Shown here piece by piece: positions 1 through 5,852 of a stretch of 10,151 bases of DNA. The notes beneath the pieces are model-generated. The model made no database searches and was not told the DNA's origin. It saw only the letters and a list, made by a program, of their open reading frames with translations. Origin of the DNA: Candidatus Cryptobacteroides faecihippi (GTDB lineage Bacteria > Bacteroidota > Bacteroidia > Bacteroidales > UBA932). Location: positions 1 through 10,151 of the forward strand of contig JAGHSC010000133.1 in assembly GCA_018066065.1 (NCBI GenBank). Direction: 5' to 3'. A program made the translations under genes and the position numbers. Every line of letters starts with the position of its first letter. The stretch's first letter is position 1.

Positions 1-36
1 ACATGGTACAAAGGTAGCAAATATCTGCTTAGATTG

Positions 37-450
37 CTATTCAAGCTCCTTGTAAGTACCGTCATCGTAGAAGACGAGGATCTTGGAAATGCGCGCCTTC
101 GGCTGCGGCTGCGGCTGCGGCTCGGCAGGCATGAATGATTCAGGCATGTCTTCCACAGGCTCGTCTACAGGGAAGAGAGAGTCTGAGGAAGGGGTTTCCG
201 GCTCGGCTGCAGGGACAGCAGGATCCTTGAAGGAGGCGAGAGACTTGTACATCTTTCCTTTTCCGCTGATCAGCCATTCAAGGCTGAGGTCAGGGTAGCG
301 GCGCGCCATGTTCTCGATGAAGTCGAATCCGGGCTTGTTCCTGCCTGCGAGAATATGCGATACGCTGGCCTTGGCAACACCTATGCTGTCGGCGAACTGT
401 GACTGCGAGATGTTCTCCGCTGAAAGAAATTGTTGAAGGCGTTTTTCCAT
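37..450 (-). CDS. XRE-family helix-turn-helix DNA-binding protein (137 aa)
   Basis: A small, probably cytoplasmic, transcription regulator. Residues 1-70 form a Cro/CI-type helix-turn-helix: the segment SQFADSIGVAKASVSHILAG (about 17-36) has the usual scaffold and recognition helices, followed by NKPGFDFI and EWLISGKGKMYK, a wording common in Bacteroidota XRE proteins. Residues 75-118 are a Pro/Glu/Gln-rich linker, including a PQPQPQP run. The tail ISKILVFYDDGTYKEL (121-136) is the short conserved C-terminal strand seen in this group. The frame stays open upstream to a TTG at 534, but the ATG at 448-450 is preferred: the protein then begins directly at the HTH domain, and a Bacteroidota promoter lies just upstream. 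An inverted repeat over its own promoter suggests autoregulation, which is inference. Its regulon is unknown. The gene ends 36 bases from the window edge, and no neighbour is visible on that side. Confidence 0.85.
   Translation of the reverse strand: MEKRLQQFLSAENISQSQFADSIGVAKASVSHILAGRNKPGFDFIENMARRYPDLSLEWLISGKGKMYKSLASFKDPAVPAAEPETPSSDSLFPVDEPVEDMPESFMPAEPQPQPQPKARISKILVFYDDGTYKELE
101..122. repeat. Hexanucleotide repeat GGCTGC, about 3.7 copies
   Basis: Three full copies of GGCTGC plus a partial fourth lie inside the XRE gene. On the coding strand they give the Pro-Gln repeat of the linker. Changes in copy number would be in frame, lengthening or shortening the linker without breaking the protein. 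Confidence 0.8.
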
Positions 451-459
451 TGCTGTCTG

Positions 460-471
460 TTTGTTTACAAA
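460..471. promoter_or_regulatory. Inverted repeat TTTGT-TT-ACAAA over the XRE promoter (possible operator)
   Basis: The 12-mer has perfect 5-bp arms around a central TT. It overlaps the -7 element and the predicted start of transcription of the XRE gene, the usual place for an autoregulatory operator. The reverse complement of exactly this 12-mer recurs at 878-889 on the far side of the spacer. Binding by the XRE protein is inference. Confidence 0.4.
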
Positions 472-499
472 TATAATCAATTGTTTCAGTTTGGGCAAC
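468..499 (-). promoter_or_regulatory. Bacteroidota promoter of the XRE regulator gene
   Basis: On the minus strand there is a -7 element TATATTTG (468-475, fits TAnnTTTG). Twenty bases upstream of it is GTTG (496-499), an acceptable -33 element. A transcript would begin near 461, leaving a leader of about 10 bases before the ATG at 450. This is a motif match only; no start site has been measured. Confidence 0.6.
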
Positions 500-877
500 T
501 TTTGTTTGCATGTTACATTTGGAAAAACGTCCAAAACAGTAGGGGATTAGTGCTGAAACTTACTTTAGCCTACATAATATTATCCACTGATTATTAATGA
601 TATAACCTATGGAATTATGGCTCATATTTAACCCATGCCCCTTTCAGGGCCTCAAGTTTACTCCCTTTTCCGAACAATAATTTTAGCTAGATGTAGATAA
701 CTATCTGATTATTTGGTAGATATAATTCAGTTTGAGCAATGATAACTAAATCTTGTTTTACAAAATTGCAGTTGATTTAAATATGGTACAAAGTTTACAA
801 TAAATAGTCTGTAATTTACAAATGTATACGGAAGGAACGATGGAAAAGAGCCCTGAAATGAACATTTTATCAACAGG
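500..877. other. AT-rich intergenic spacer without a recognisable gene
   Basis: No convincing coding region or RNA gene is seen here. The spacer is AT-rich and holds several TTTACAAA-like words (757-764, 794-800 in the shorter form TTTACAA, 815-822). It also has a small palindrome, AGATA-ac-TATCT (695-706), and a weak GCCC/GGGC stem at 637-650. The word ATGGTACAAAG occurs at 783-793 and also at 3-13, on the other side of the XRE gene. The long distance between the XRE start and the queA promoter suggests either regulatory sites or simply decayed sequence. Confidence 0.5.
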
Positions 878-889
878 TTTGTAAACAAA
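878..889. promoter_or_regulatory. Second copy of the TTTGTAAACAAA 12-mer (possible operator)
   Basis: This is the exact reverse complement of the 12-mer at 460-471, with 5-bp arms TTTGT/ACAAA. It sits 18 bases upstream of the -33 element of the queA promoter, so a protein bound here could influence queA. The sequence is AT-rich, so chance recurrence is possible. Confidence 0.35.
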
Positions 890-907
890 TGTGAATTTCA
901 GCGAGAA

Positions 908-938
908 TTTGAAATTTGCGGTACATGGAGTAACTTTG
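908..938 (+). promoter_or_regulatory. Bacteroidota promoter of queA
   Basis: TTTG at 908-911, a 19-base spacer, then TAACTTTG at 931-938. Both elements match the phylum consensus (TTTG and TAnnTTTG) exactly at normal spacing. Transcription should begin near 945, giving a leader of about 24 bases before the ATG at 969. That is too short for a preQ1 riboswitch. Confidence 0.75.
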
Positions 939-968
939 CTGAATAATTGAATTCTCAAGGACATTGCG

Positions 969-2195
969 ATGATACCTTCAATAAAGATAGAAGACTACAA
1001 TTATCCACTCCCCGATGAGCGGATTGCCAAGTATCCACTTGCGGAACGCGATTCCTCAAAGCTTCTCCGATACAGGGATGGCAAGGTCGAGGACCACATA
1101 TTCAGAGAACTTCCAGGCATTCTTCCTCCTGGCTCGATCATGGTCTTCAACAACACCAAGGTCGTTCCGGCCAGACTTCATTTCCAGAGGGAAAGCGGTG
1201 CGCACATCGAGATCTTCTGCCTCGAGCCAGTCGATCCTGCTGAATATGCGACATCCTTCGCTTCTGTCGGAAGATGCCGCTGGAAATGTGTCATCGGCAA
1301 TGCCAAGCGCTGGAAGAACGACGTGCTCTCACTCTACAATCCAGGAGCTGATGAGACTGTCGTGAATATGGGACTCAAGGCAGTCCTCATCGAGCGTGAC
1401 GGCCAGACTGGAATCGTGGAGTTCACGTGGGAGGACAAGAATCCATTCTCCCGTGTCCTGGAGATCTGTGGAACCGTTCCGATCCCTCCGTATCTCAACA
1501 GGGATACCGAGGCCATCGACCTGGAAAGATACCAGACTCTCTATGCCAGGACCAGGGGGTCTGTTGCCGCTCCGACGGCCGGACTTCATTTCACGGAGGC
1601 TGTACTCTCCGAGATTGATTCGAAGGGCATCGACCGCGAGAATGTCTGCCTGCATGTCGGTGCCGGTACCTTCCTTCCTGTCAAGAGCGAGGATGTGGCA
1701 GACCATCCGATGCACAGGGAGCCTTTCGTCGTGAGCCTTGAGCTTCTGAAGAAGATCAGGGATAATGAGGGAAAGCTCATCGCAGTAGGCACGACATCCG
1801 TCCGCACGCTTGAGTCTCTCTACTATGTCGGCGTCAGCTGCATCGAGGGTGGCAGCCCTGCCGACGTCGACCAGTGGGCACCTTACTCCCGCGAGTACGC
1901 ATATTCACCGGCTGAGGCGATAGATGGGATCATCTCCTACCTGGAGCGCAACTCGCTCGAGGAGCTTAAGGTCGGGACAAGGATCATAATTGTCCCTGGA
2001 TTCAAGTTCCGTTTCGTGGATGTGCTTGTCACCAATTTCCATCAGCCGGAAAGCACGCTGATCCTCCTGATCTCTGCTTTCGTTGGTGGAGACTGGAGGA
2101 CAATCTACGACCATGCCCTCGGGAATGGCTACCGTTTCCTCAGCTACGGTGATTCTTCTGTCCTGTTCAGGCGGGATGTGCAAAATCTCCTATAG
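969..2195 (+). CDS. queA: S-adenosylmethionine:tRNA ribosyltransferase-isomerase QueA (408 aa)
   Basis: QueA transfers and rearranges the ribosyl group of S-adenosylmethionine onto preQ1 at the wobble position of tRNAs with GUN anticodons. The product is epoxyqueuosine, the penultimate step of queuosine synthesis in the cytoplasm. Family motifs run the whole length: NNTKVVPARL (61-70), GTVPIPPY (168-175), GSVAAPTAGLHFTE (197-210), HVGAGTFLPV (229-238), HPMHREPF (246-253), AVGTTSVRTLES (272-283), NFHQPESTL (356-364) and YRFLSYGD (388-395). It is about 50 residues longer than the Escherichia coli enzyme. Part of the extra length is an insert after TLESLYY (roughly 287-316) containing QWAPY, which I associate with Bacteroidota QueA. 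The start is supported by the promoter 31 bases upstream and the N-terminal IKIEDYNYPLPDERIAKYPL, a normal QueA beginning. The acyltransferase follows 56 bases later on the same strand. Confidence 0.96.
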   Translation: MIPSIKIEDYNYPLPDERIAKYPLAERDSSKLLRYRDGKVEDHIFRELPGILPPGSIMVFNNTKVVPARLHFQRESGAHIEIFCLEPVDPAEYATSFASVGRCRWKCVIGNAKRWKNDVLSLYNPGADETVVNMGLKAVLIERDGQTGIVEFTWEDKNPFSRVLEICGTVPIPPYLNRDTEAIDLERYQTLYARTRGSVAAPTAGLHFTEAVLSEIDSKGIDRENVCLHVGAGTFLPVKSEDVADHPMHREPFVVSLELLKKIRDNEGKLIAVGTTSVRTLESLYYVGVSCIEGGSPADVDQWAPYSREYAYSPAEAIDGIISYLERNSLEELKVGTRIIIVPGFKFRFVDVLVTNFHQPESTLILLISAFVGGDWRTIYDHALGNGYRFLSYGDSSVLFRRDVQNLL

Positions 2196-2218
2196 TAATA
2201 GGTATATCGGAAAAAAGC

Positions 2219-2238
2219 TTATATTTGTAAAAATATAA
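2219..2238 (+). promoter_or_regulatory. Candidate -7 element inside an AT hairpin, before the acyltransferase gene
   Basis: TATATTTG at 2220-2227 fits the TAnnTTTG element and lies 24 bases before the ATG, but no good -33 TTTG is found 19-22 bases upstream. The same bases form an inverted repeat, TTATATTT (2219-2226) with AAATATAA (2231-2238), around GTAA. The gene may have its own weak promoter or be co-transcribed with queA. Confidence 0.4.
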
Positions 2239-2251
2239 AAGAGTCCTTATC

Positions 2252-3424
2252 ATGGCTGAAACATCAGAATTCGATAGCATCTGCCCTTACAACGACGCCG
2301 AGGCGGTTGAAGCGCTCAACAAGGTTGCCAACCACCCGGGTGTGCTTGCCATCTCAGGTTACCTTTTCCCGGATGAGCCGGTAACGTATCTGAGGAACGC
2401 ACTCAAGAGTGTCCACAGCATCGATGAATTCCAGGAAATCGTCATGAACCGTGCAGTCACCACGTGCATGGATCAGACTGTCCACAATTTCTCCTATGAT
2501 GGTATCAGCTACCTCAAGGGACAGAAGGGAAAGTACCTTCTCATGTCGAACCACAGGGACATCATCCTTGATCCGGCCATTACTCAGGTCGTGCTCTTCA
2601 GGAATGGAATCCCGATGACCGAGATCTGTGTGGGTGACAATCTCATCAAGCAGAGCAAGACTGTCGAGCACCTCCTCAGGTCCAACAGGATGATCAAGGT
2701 CATCCGTGGCATCTCAGCCAGGGAACTCTACCTCTCATCTCAGATCCTTTCCCGATACATTCGTGAAACCATTACTTCAGGTAAATCCGCTATCTGGCTG
2801 GCACAGAGGCAGGGACGTACGAAGGATGGAATCGACACGACTGAGCAGGGCCTCCTCAAGATGCTTGACATGAGCGGCACAAAGACCTTCCAGGAGAATT
2901 TCCAGGAACTCAACATCGTGCCTCTCAGCATCTCATACGAGTTTGAACCATGCGATGTCCGCAAGGCTCGCGAGATCCTGATCTCGAGGACGTCCAAGTA
3001 CGTCAAGAGCAAGACCGAGGACCTTCACAGCATCGCAATCGGCATCAGGCAGAAGAAGGGTGACGTCCACCTCAACATCGGTCTCCCTCTCACGGCTGAA
3101 GAGATCGAGATGGCTTCAAAGTGCGACAAGAATGATCGTTACCAGGCCATCAGGCATGCAGTCGACAAGAGGGTCATTGCCGGCTACCATCTCTGGAGGA
3201 CCAACTACATCGCCTACGACCTTGTCAACAACACCACCAAGTACTCTGACCTTTACACGAAGGAGGATGTCGAGATGTTTGCCCACTACACCGAGCATCA
3301 GCTTGACAAGGTGGAGCGCAAGCTTGACAGGGACGAGCTCAGAAAGATCTTCAGGGGCATCTATGCCAACCCTGTAGTATCAAAAGAGAGGCTCGCTGCG
3401 GGCGAACCTCTCCGAATCGATTGA
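2252..3424 (+). CDS. PlsC/PlsB-like glycerolipid acyltransferase (390 aa)
   Basis: Probably a membrane-associated acyltransferase that adds a fatty acyl chain to a (lyso)glycerophospholipid, of the type annotated in Bacteroidota as 1-acyl-sn-glycerol-3-phosphate acyltransferase. Motif I is SNHRDIILD (99-107). Further motifs are QRQGRTKDG (185-193), corresponding to the substrate-binding EGxR-type block of the family, and the hydrophobic IVPLSISYE (222-230), the usual proline block. An N-terminal helical region (1-85) precedes the catalytic domain, and a charged helical region (290-380) follows it. In motif I the histidine is followed by aspartates at +2 and +6, rather than the textbook H-x4-D spacing. 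No clear transmembrane segment is visible. The ATG at 2252 begins a plausible N-terminus. The substrate is not certain. The downstream cysteate synthase is convergent, so a shared lipid pathway is only a possibility. Confidence 0.8.
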   Translation: MAETSEFDSICPYNDAEAVEALNKVANHPGVLAISGYLFPDEPVTYLRNALKSVHSIDEFQEIVMNRAVTTCMDQTVHNFSYDGISYLKGQKGKYLLMSNHRDIILDPAITQVVLFRNGIPMTEICVGDNLIKQSKTVEHLLRSNRMIKVIRGISARELYLSSQILSRYIRETITSGKSAIWLAQRQGRTKDGIDTTEQGLLKMLDMSGTKTFQENFQELNIVPLSISYEFEPCDVRKAREILISRTSKYVKSKTEDLHSIAIGIRQKKGDVHLNIGLPLTAEEIEMASKCDKNDRYQAIRHAVDKRVIAGYHLWRTNYIAYDLVNNTTKYSDLYTKEDVEMFAHYTEHQLDKVERKLDRDELRKIFRGIYANPVVSKERLAAGEPLRID

Positions 3425-3443
3425 TCCAGTTCCGGATCTGGAT
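3424..3443. terminator. Possible bidirectional hairpin between convergent genes
   Basis: ATCCAG (3424-3429) and CTGGAT (3438-3443) form a perfect 6-bp stem around an 8-base loop containing CCGG. It fills most of the 23-base gap between the stop of the acyltransferase gene and the stop of the cysteate synthase gene. No T-run follows on either strand, so intrinsic termination is only tentative. Confidence 0.3.
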
Positions 3444-3447
3444 ATTC

Positions 3448-4734
3448 CTACTTGAACAGCTTGTCGACGCTGGCAATCACTTCCTCGGCTGAGAGTTCAG
3501 TTCCGAGGATGAGATCTGCTGTCTTTCTCTCGAAGCCCTTGCTGGTGGCGTTGACCATTCCTGCGCCGGTGATGTTGAGCATGACGGTCTCGTCCTTCTT
3601 GACGATGCCTGCATCGAGAGCCTGCTTGAGCGAGGCCACTGTTGCAGCTGACGCAGGGAAGATGTCGTAGCCTTCCTTGTTTGCGAACTGGAGGAGCCAG
3701 TAGACGATGTCGTCATTGGTGACTTTGAAGAAGTCTCCGTTGGATGCCTTGAGGACGTCAAAGAGGCCTCCGGCAATCGAGTACGGCGGTTTTCTGTTAG
3801 AGAGAACCTTGGCCAGGATCACTTCGGCATTCCTTCTGGACTGGTCTGCCGTGATCGGTACGAGCTCGCGCGAACCTGCCTTCCATGAATCGTACATGAG
3901 GGTGAAAGGAGCATTCTGCACGCAGTAGACTCTCATGTCGTTCTTGCCGAAGCGTCCGTCAGCCTCGAGTCTCTGGGCGTTCTCCCATGCCGCAATTGCA
4001 CCGGTGCCGCTTCCGACTGCCTGGAAGTAGGCATCCGGAATCCTGCCGATGGTCTCGACTGCGCTGAGTACCGTGGTTCCCATTCCGTCCCTTCTTGCGA
4101 CGTTCTTTGCTCCACCTTCTGCCATGTAGCGTGGGTCCTTGCAGAGTTTCTCGCCAAGGGCTATGGCATCGTAGTAGTCTGTGCCGTTAGGGGTTGCGAT
4201 CACCTTGACGCATGGCTTGAGCTTCCTGAGGAACCAGAGGTCGCCGATGTTGTCGTTAGGGATGCAGATGACGATCGGAATGTTGTTGTCCGAGCAGACG
4301 CGGGCGAATGCCCTTGCCGTGTTGCCGGCAGACTGGACGACGAGGATCTTCTTGTTGTTCTTCGGCAGTCTGGCACAGATCGAGAAGGCCTCGGTTTCCT
4401 TGAATGAGCATGTCTCCATCTTCACTCCGTGCTTCGGGACATAGCCGGAGACGGTGATGTAAAGGTTTTCCATGCCGAGCAGTTCGGCAAGGCCCTTGCT
4501 CTTGTAGGTGGCAGGAGCGCATGAGCGTCTGAGTGTCCTGTTGATCGGGAGCCATTCAGCGTAGCGGTAGAGACCCTTGAGGTCTTCGCGTGGAGTGAAC
4601 TTCTCGTTCTCGTAGATGGCTCTGACGAGCGAAGGCTCCTTGGCCTGCGGGTCGTTCAGTGTCCAGCCTTCGTCTTCGAAGACTCTTCCGTCGCTGATGT
4701 TCATCAGCTTGTAGGACGTTGGTTTGAACTTCAT
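3448..4734 (-). CDS. Cysteate synthase, PLP-dependent threonine-synthase relative (428 aa)
   Basis: Cysteate synthase (EC 2.5.1.76) condenses O-phospho-L-serine with sulfite to give L-cysteate and phosphate. In methanogens this feeds coenzyme M synthesis; in Bacteroidota cysteate is the head group precursor of capnine and sulfonolipids. The fold-type II PLP features are visible: likely Schiff-base lysine K112 in CSFKETEA (109-116), SAGNTARAF (135-143), and the phosphate-binding loop GSGTG (241-245). Blocks I recall as specific to cysteate synthase are EGGAKNVARRDGMGTTVL (206-223), FQAVGSGTGAIAAWE (237-251), VLSNRKPPY (310-318) and LNITGAG (386-392). The N-terminus lacks the typical start of Bacteroidales threonine synthases and reads GLYRYAEWLP (54-63). 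It also lacks the cysteine-rich N-terminal segment I associate with the archaeal enzyme. It is the second gene of a unit led by the antiporter, 12 bases upstream. A threonine synthase label is the most likely wrong annotation. Confidence 0.8.
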   Translation of the reverse strand: MKFKPTSYKLMNISDGRVFEDEGWTLNDPQAKEPSLVRAIYENEKFTPREDLKGLYRYAEWLPINRTLRRSCAPATYKSKGLAELLGMENLYITVSGYVPKHGVKMETCSFKETEAFSICARLPKNNKKILVVQSAGNTARAFARVCSDNNIPIVICIPNDNIGDLWFLRKLKPCVKVIATPNGTDYYDAIALGEKLCKDPRYMAEGGAKNVARRDGMGTTVLSAVETIGRIPDAYFQAVGSGTGAIAAWENAQRLEADGRFGKNDMRVYCVQNAPFTLMYDSWKAGSRELVPITADQSRRNAEVILAKVLSNRKPPYSIAGGLFDVLKASNGDFFKVTNDDIVYWLLQFANKEGYDIFPASAATVASLKQALDAGIVKKDETVMLNITGAGMVNATSKGFERKTADLILGTELSAEEVIASVDKLFK

Positions 4735-4746
4735 ATCTTGTCGTGT

Positions 4747-5745
4747 TTATTGATTCAGGTTGCTGATGAGGAAGAACATGTAGATTGCCTCGATGGCAAG
4801 GAAGCTGATTCCGTCGAACTTGCCGATGGTCCTCCTGTCCTTCGACTTGCCGGTGAATGCACTTGTCCAGAGAACAACTCCGCTGAGGATGAAGACGGTA
4901 AGGTCTACGGCTGTCATGCCTGAGAATGTCAGTCCTGAAGGACCTCCAGGTGTCTTGTGGAACATGGCAGCGGAGCATCCCAGGATCAGGAATATGTTGG
5001 AGATGTTCGATCCGATAATATTCCCAAGTGCAAGCTGGTCCTTCTTCTTGAGGGCGGCGACGACGCAGGTGACGAGTTCTGGCAGCGATGTCCCTCCCGC
5101 GAGGATCGTGACAGCGATGAACTTGTCGCTCATTCCGGACATCCTGGCGATCTCGCATGCCGAGTCCACGAAGAATCTACCTCCGAAGATCAGGCCGGCC
5201 AGTCCGGCGAGGACCATCACGATGGAAACCCAGACCTTGCGGCTGTCCGCTTCCGTCTCACCGCTGTCTTCTTCCTTGCCCTGCCTGATCGAGATGGCGA
5301 GATAGGAGATGAAGACTGTCAGGAAGATAAGACCTGAGACCTTGGAGAGGGAGTCCTCGGTTCCGATGCCGAACAGTGTGCAGTGCATTCCCAGTGCTAC
5401 GAGAAGCACCGATGCGATGAAGTTGAGCGGGATGTCCTTGTGCAGATTCTCGCTGCTGATGCCGATCGGGCTGATGATTGCCGTCACGCCGAGGATGAGA
5501 AGGACGTTGAAAAGATTGGAACCTATCACATTGCCGATGGCGATGTCTGCATTGCCCTGGAGGGCTCCGTTGAGACTCACTACCAGTTCGGGAAGCGATG
5601 TTCCGATGCCGACAATGGTCATTCCGATGAGGAATTCGCTCAGGCCGGCTTTCCTGGCGATGCTTGACGAACCTTCCACCAGCATGTCTGCTCCAAAGAC
5701 GACAAGTGCCAGCCCGGCGATGAGTATCAGTATCTGGATGATCAT
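4747..5745 (-). CDS. CaCA-family calcium/sodium antiporter, YrbG type (332 aa)
   Basis: An inner-membrane cation exchanger that uses a sodium (or proton) gradient to move calcium. It has two inverted alpha repeats: GIGTSLPEL (46-54) with GNVIGSNLFN (71-80), and AGGTSLPEL (216-224) with GNIIGSNISN (241-250). The ion-binding glutamates E53 and E223 are both present. About ten hydrophobic segments are spread over the chain. A charged cytoplasmic loop (about 155-170, Lys/Glu/Asp-rich) separates the halves, and the length is normal for YrbG-like exchangers. The frame extends to a TTG at 5778, but the ATG at 5743-5745 is chosen: it opens straight into transmembrane helix 1, is preceded by AGAAGG, and the extra residues would lie inside an inverted repeat. 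It is the first gene of a unit with cysteate synthase. A functional link to sulfonate or phosphate metabolism is not evident. Confidence 0.92.
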   Translation of the reverse strand: MIIQILILIAGLALVVFGADMLVEGSSSIARKAGLSEFLIGMTIVGIGTSLPELVVSLNGALQGNADIAIGNVIGSNLFNVLLILGVTAIISPIGISSENLHKDIPLNFIASVLLVALGMHCTLFGIGTEDSLSKVSGLIFLTVFISYLAISIRQGKEEDSGETEADSRKVWVSIVMVLAGLAGLIFGGRFFVDSACEIARMSGMSDKFIAVTILAGGTSLPELVTCVVAALKKKDQLALGNIIGSNISNIFLILGCSAAMFHKTPGGPSGLTFSGMTAVDLTVFILSGVVLWTSAFTGKSKDRRTIGKFDGISFLAIEAIYMFFLISNLNQ

Positions 5746-5757
5746 TTCCTTCTCTTC

Positions 5758-5794
5758 ATTAGTAAGCAAATTTACCAATTTTTTGCTTACTAAT
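5758..5794. promoter_or_regulatory. Perfect 13-bp inverted repeat in the divergent promoter region
   Basis: ATTAGTAAGCAAA (5758-5770) and TTTGCTTACTAAT (5782-5794) are exact reverse complements around an 11-base loop. The left arm ends 12 bases before the antiporter ATG. The right arm contains the TTTG used as the -33 element for the lipoprotein promoter. It could be a protein operator controlling both directions. If the antiporter transcript begins beyond 5794, it would be a 5' leader hairpin just ahead of the start codon. Confidence 0.7.
5767..5774 (-). promoter_or_regulatory. Weak candidate -7 element of the antiporter operon
   Basis: TAAATTTG on the minus strand fits TAnnTTTG, 22 bases before the ATG, and lies at the edge of the inverted-repeat loop. 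No TTTG is found at a suitable distance upstream, so the assignment is weak. It is the only TAnnTTTG match on this strand within the gap. Confidence 0.3.
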
Positions 5795-5815
5795 ACTAAT
5801 TATATGGTATATTTG
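5782..5815 (+). promoter_or_regulatory. Bacteroidota promoter of the lipoprotein pair
   Basis: TTTG at 5782-5785, a 22-base spacer, then TATATTTG at 5808-5815. The -7 element fits TAnnTTTG; the spacing is slightly long. Predicted transcription begins near 5822, giving a leader of about 31 bases. The -33 element lies within the right arm of the 13-bp inverted repeat. Confidence 0.55.
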
Positions 5816-5852
5816 TGTAAGGTTCACCACGGAAACTACAATTCAGACACAT

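Noticed and set aside
1..16. Start codon and promoter of a gene running left out of the window (ATG at 2-4, TACCTTTG at 9-16, minus strand)
   Set aside because: There is no -33 element at usual spacing, and too little sequence to test coding.
460..889. BirA-type operator (TTGTAAAC ... GTTTACAA)
   Set aside because: The half-site words occur, but no pair is in the right order and spacing, and no biotin gene is nearby.
758..964. A 68-codon open frame on the minus strand in the XRE-queA spacer
   Set aside because: It is AT-rich, has no recognisable domain, and lies opposite the queA promoter; it looks like chance open sequence.
940..968. preQ1 riboswitch ahead of queA
   Set aside because: The predicted leader is about 24 bases and shows no C-rich pseudoknot pattern.
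2189..2202. CCTAT-agta-ATAGG stem as a queA terminator
   Set aside because: The stem is only 5 bp, AT-rich, overlaps the stop codon and has no T-run.
3448..4734. Threonine synthase as the name of this gene
   Set aside because: The fold fits, but the N-terminus and several conserved blocks fit cysteate synthase better.
5746..5778. Upstream TTG start for the antiporter
   Set aside because: It would add a polar stretch inside the inverted repeat; the ATG at 5745 opens directly into helix 1.
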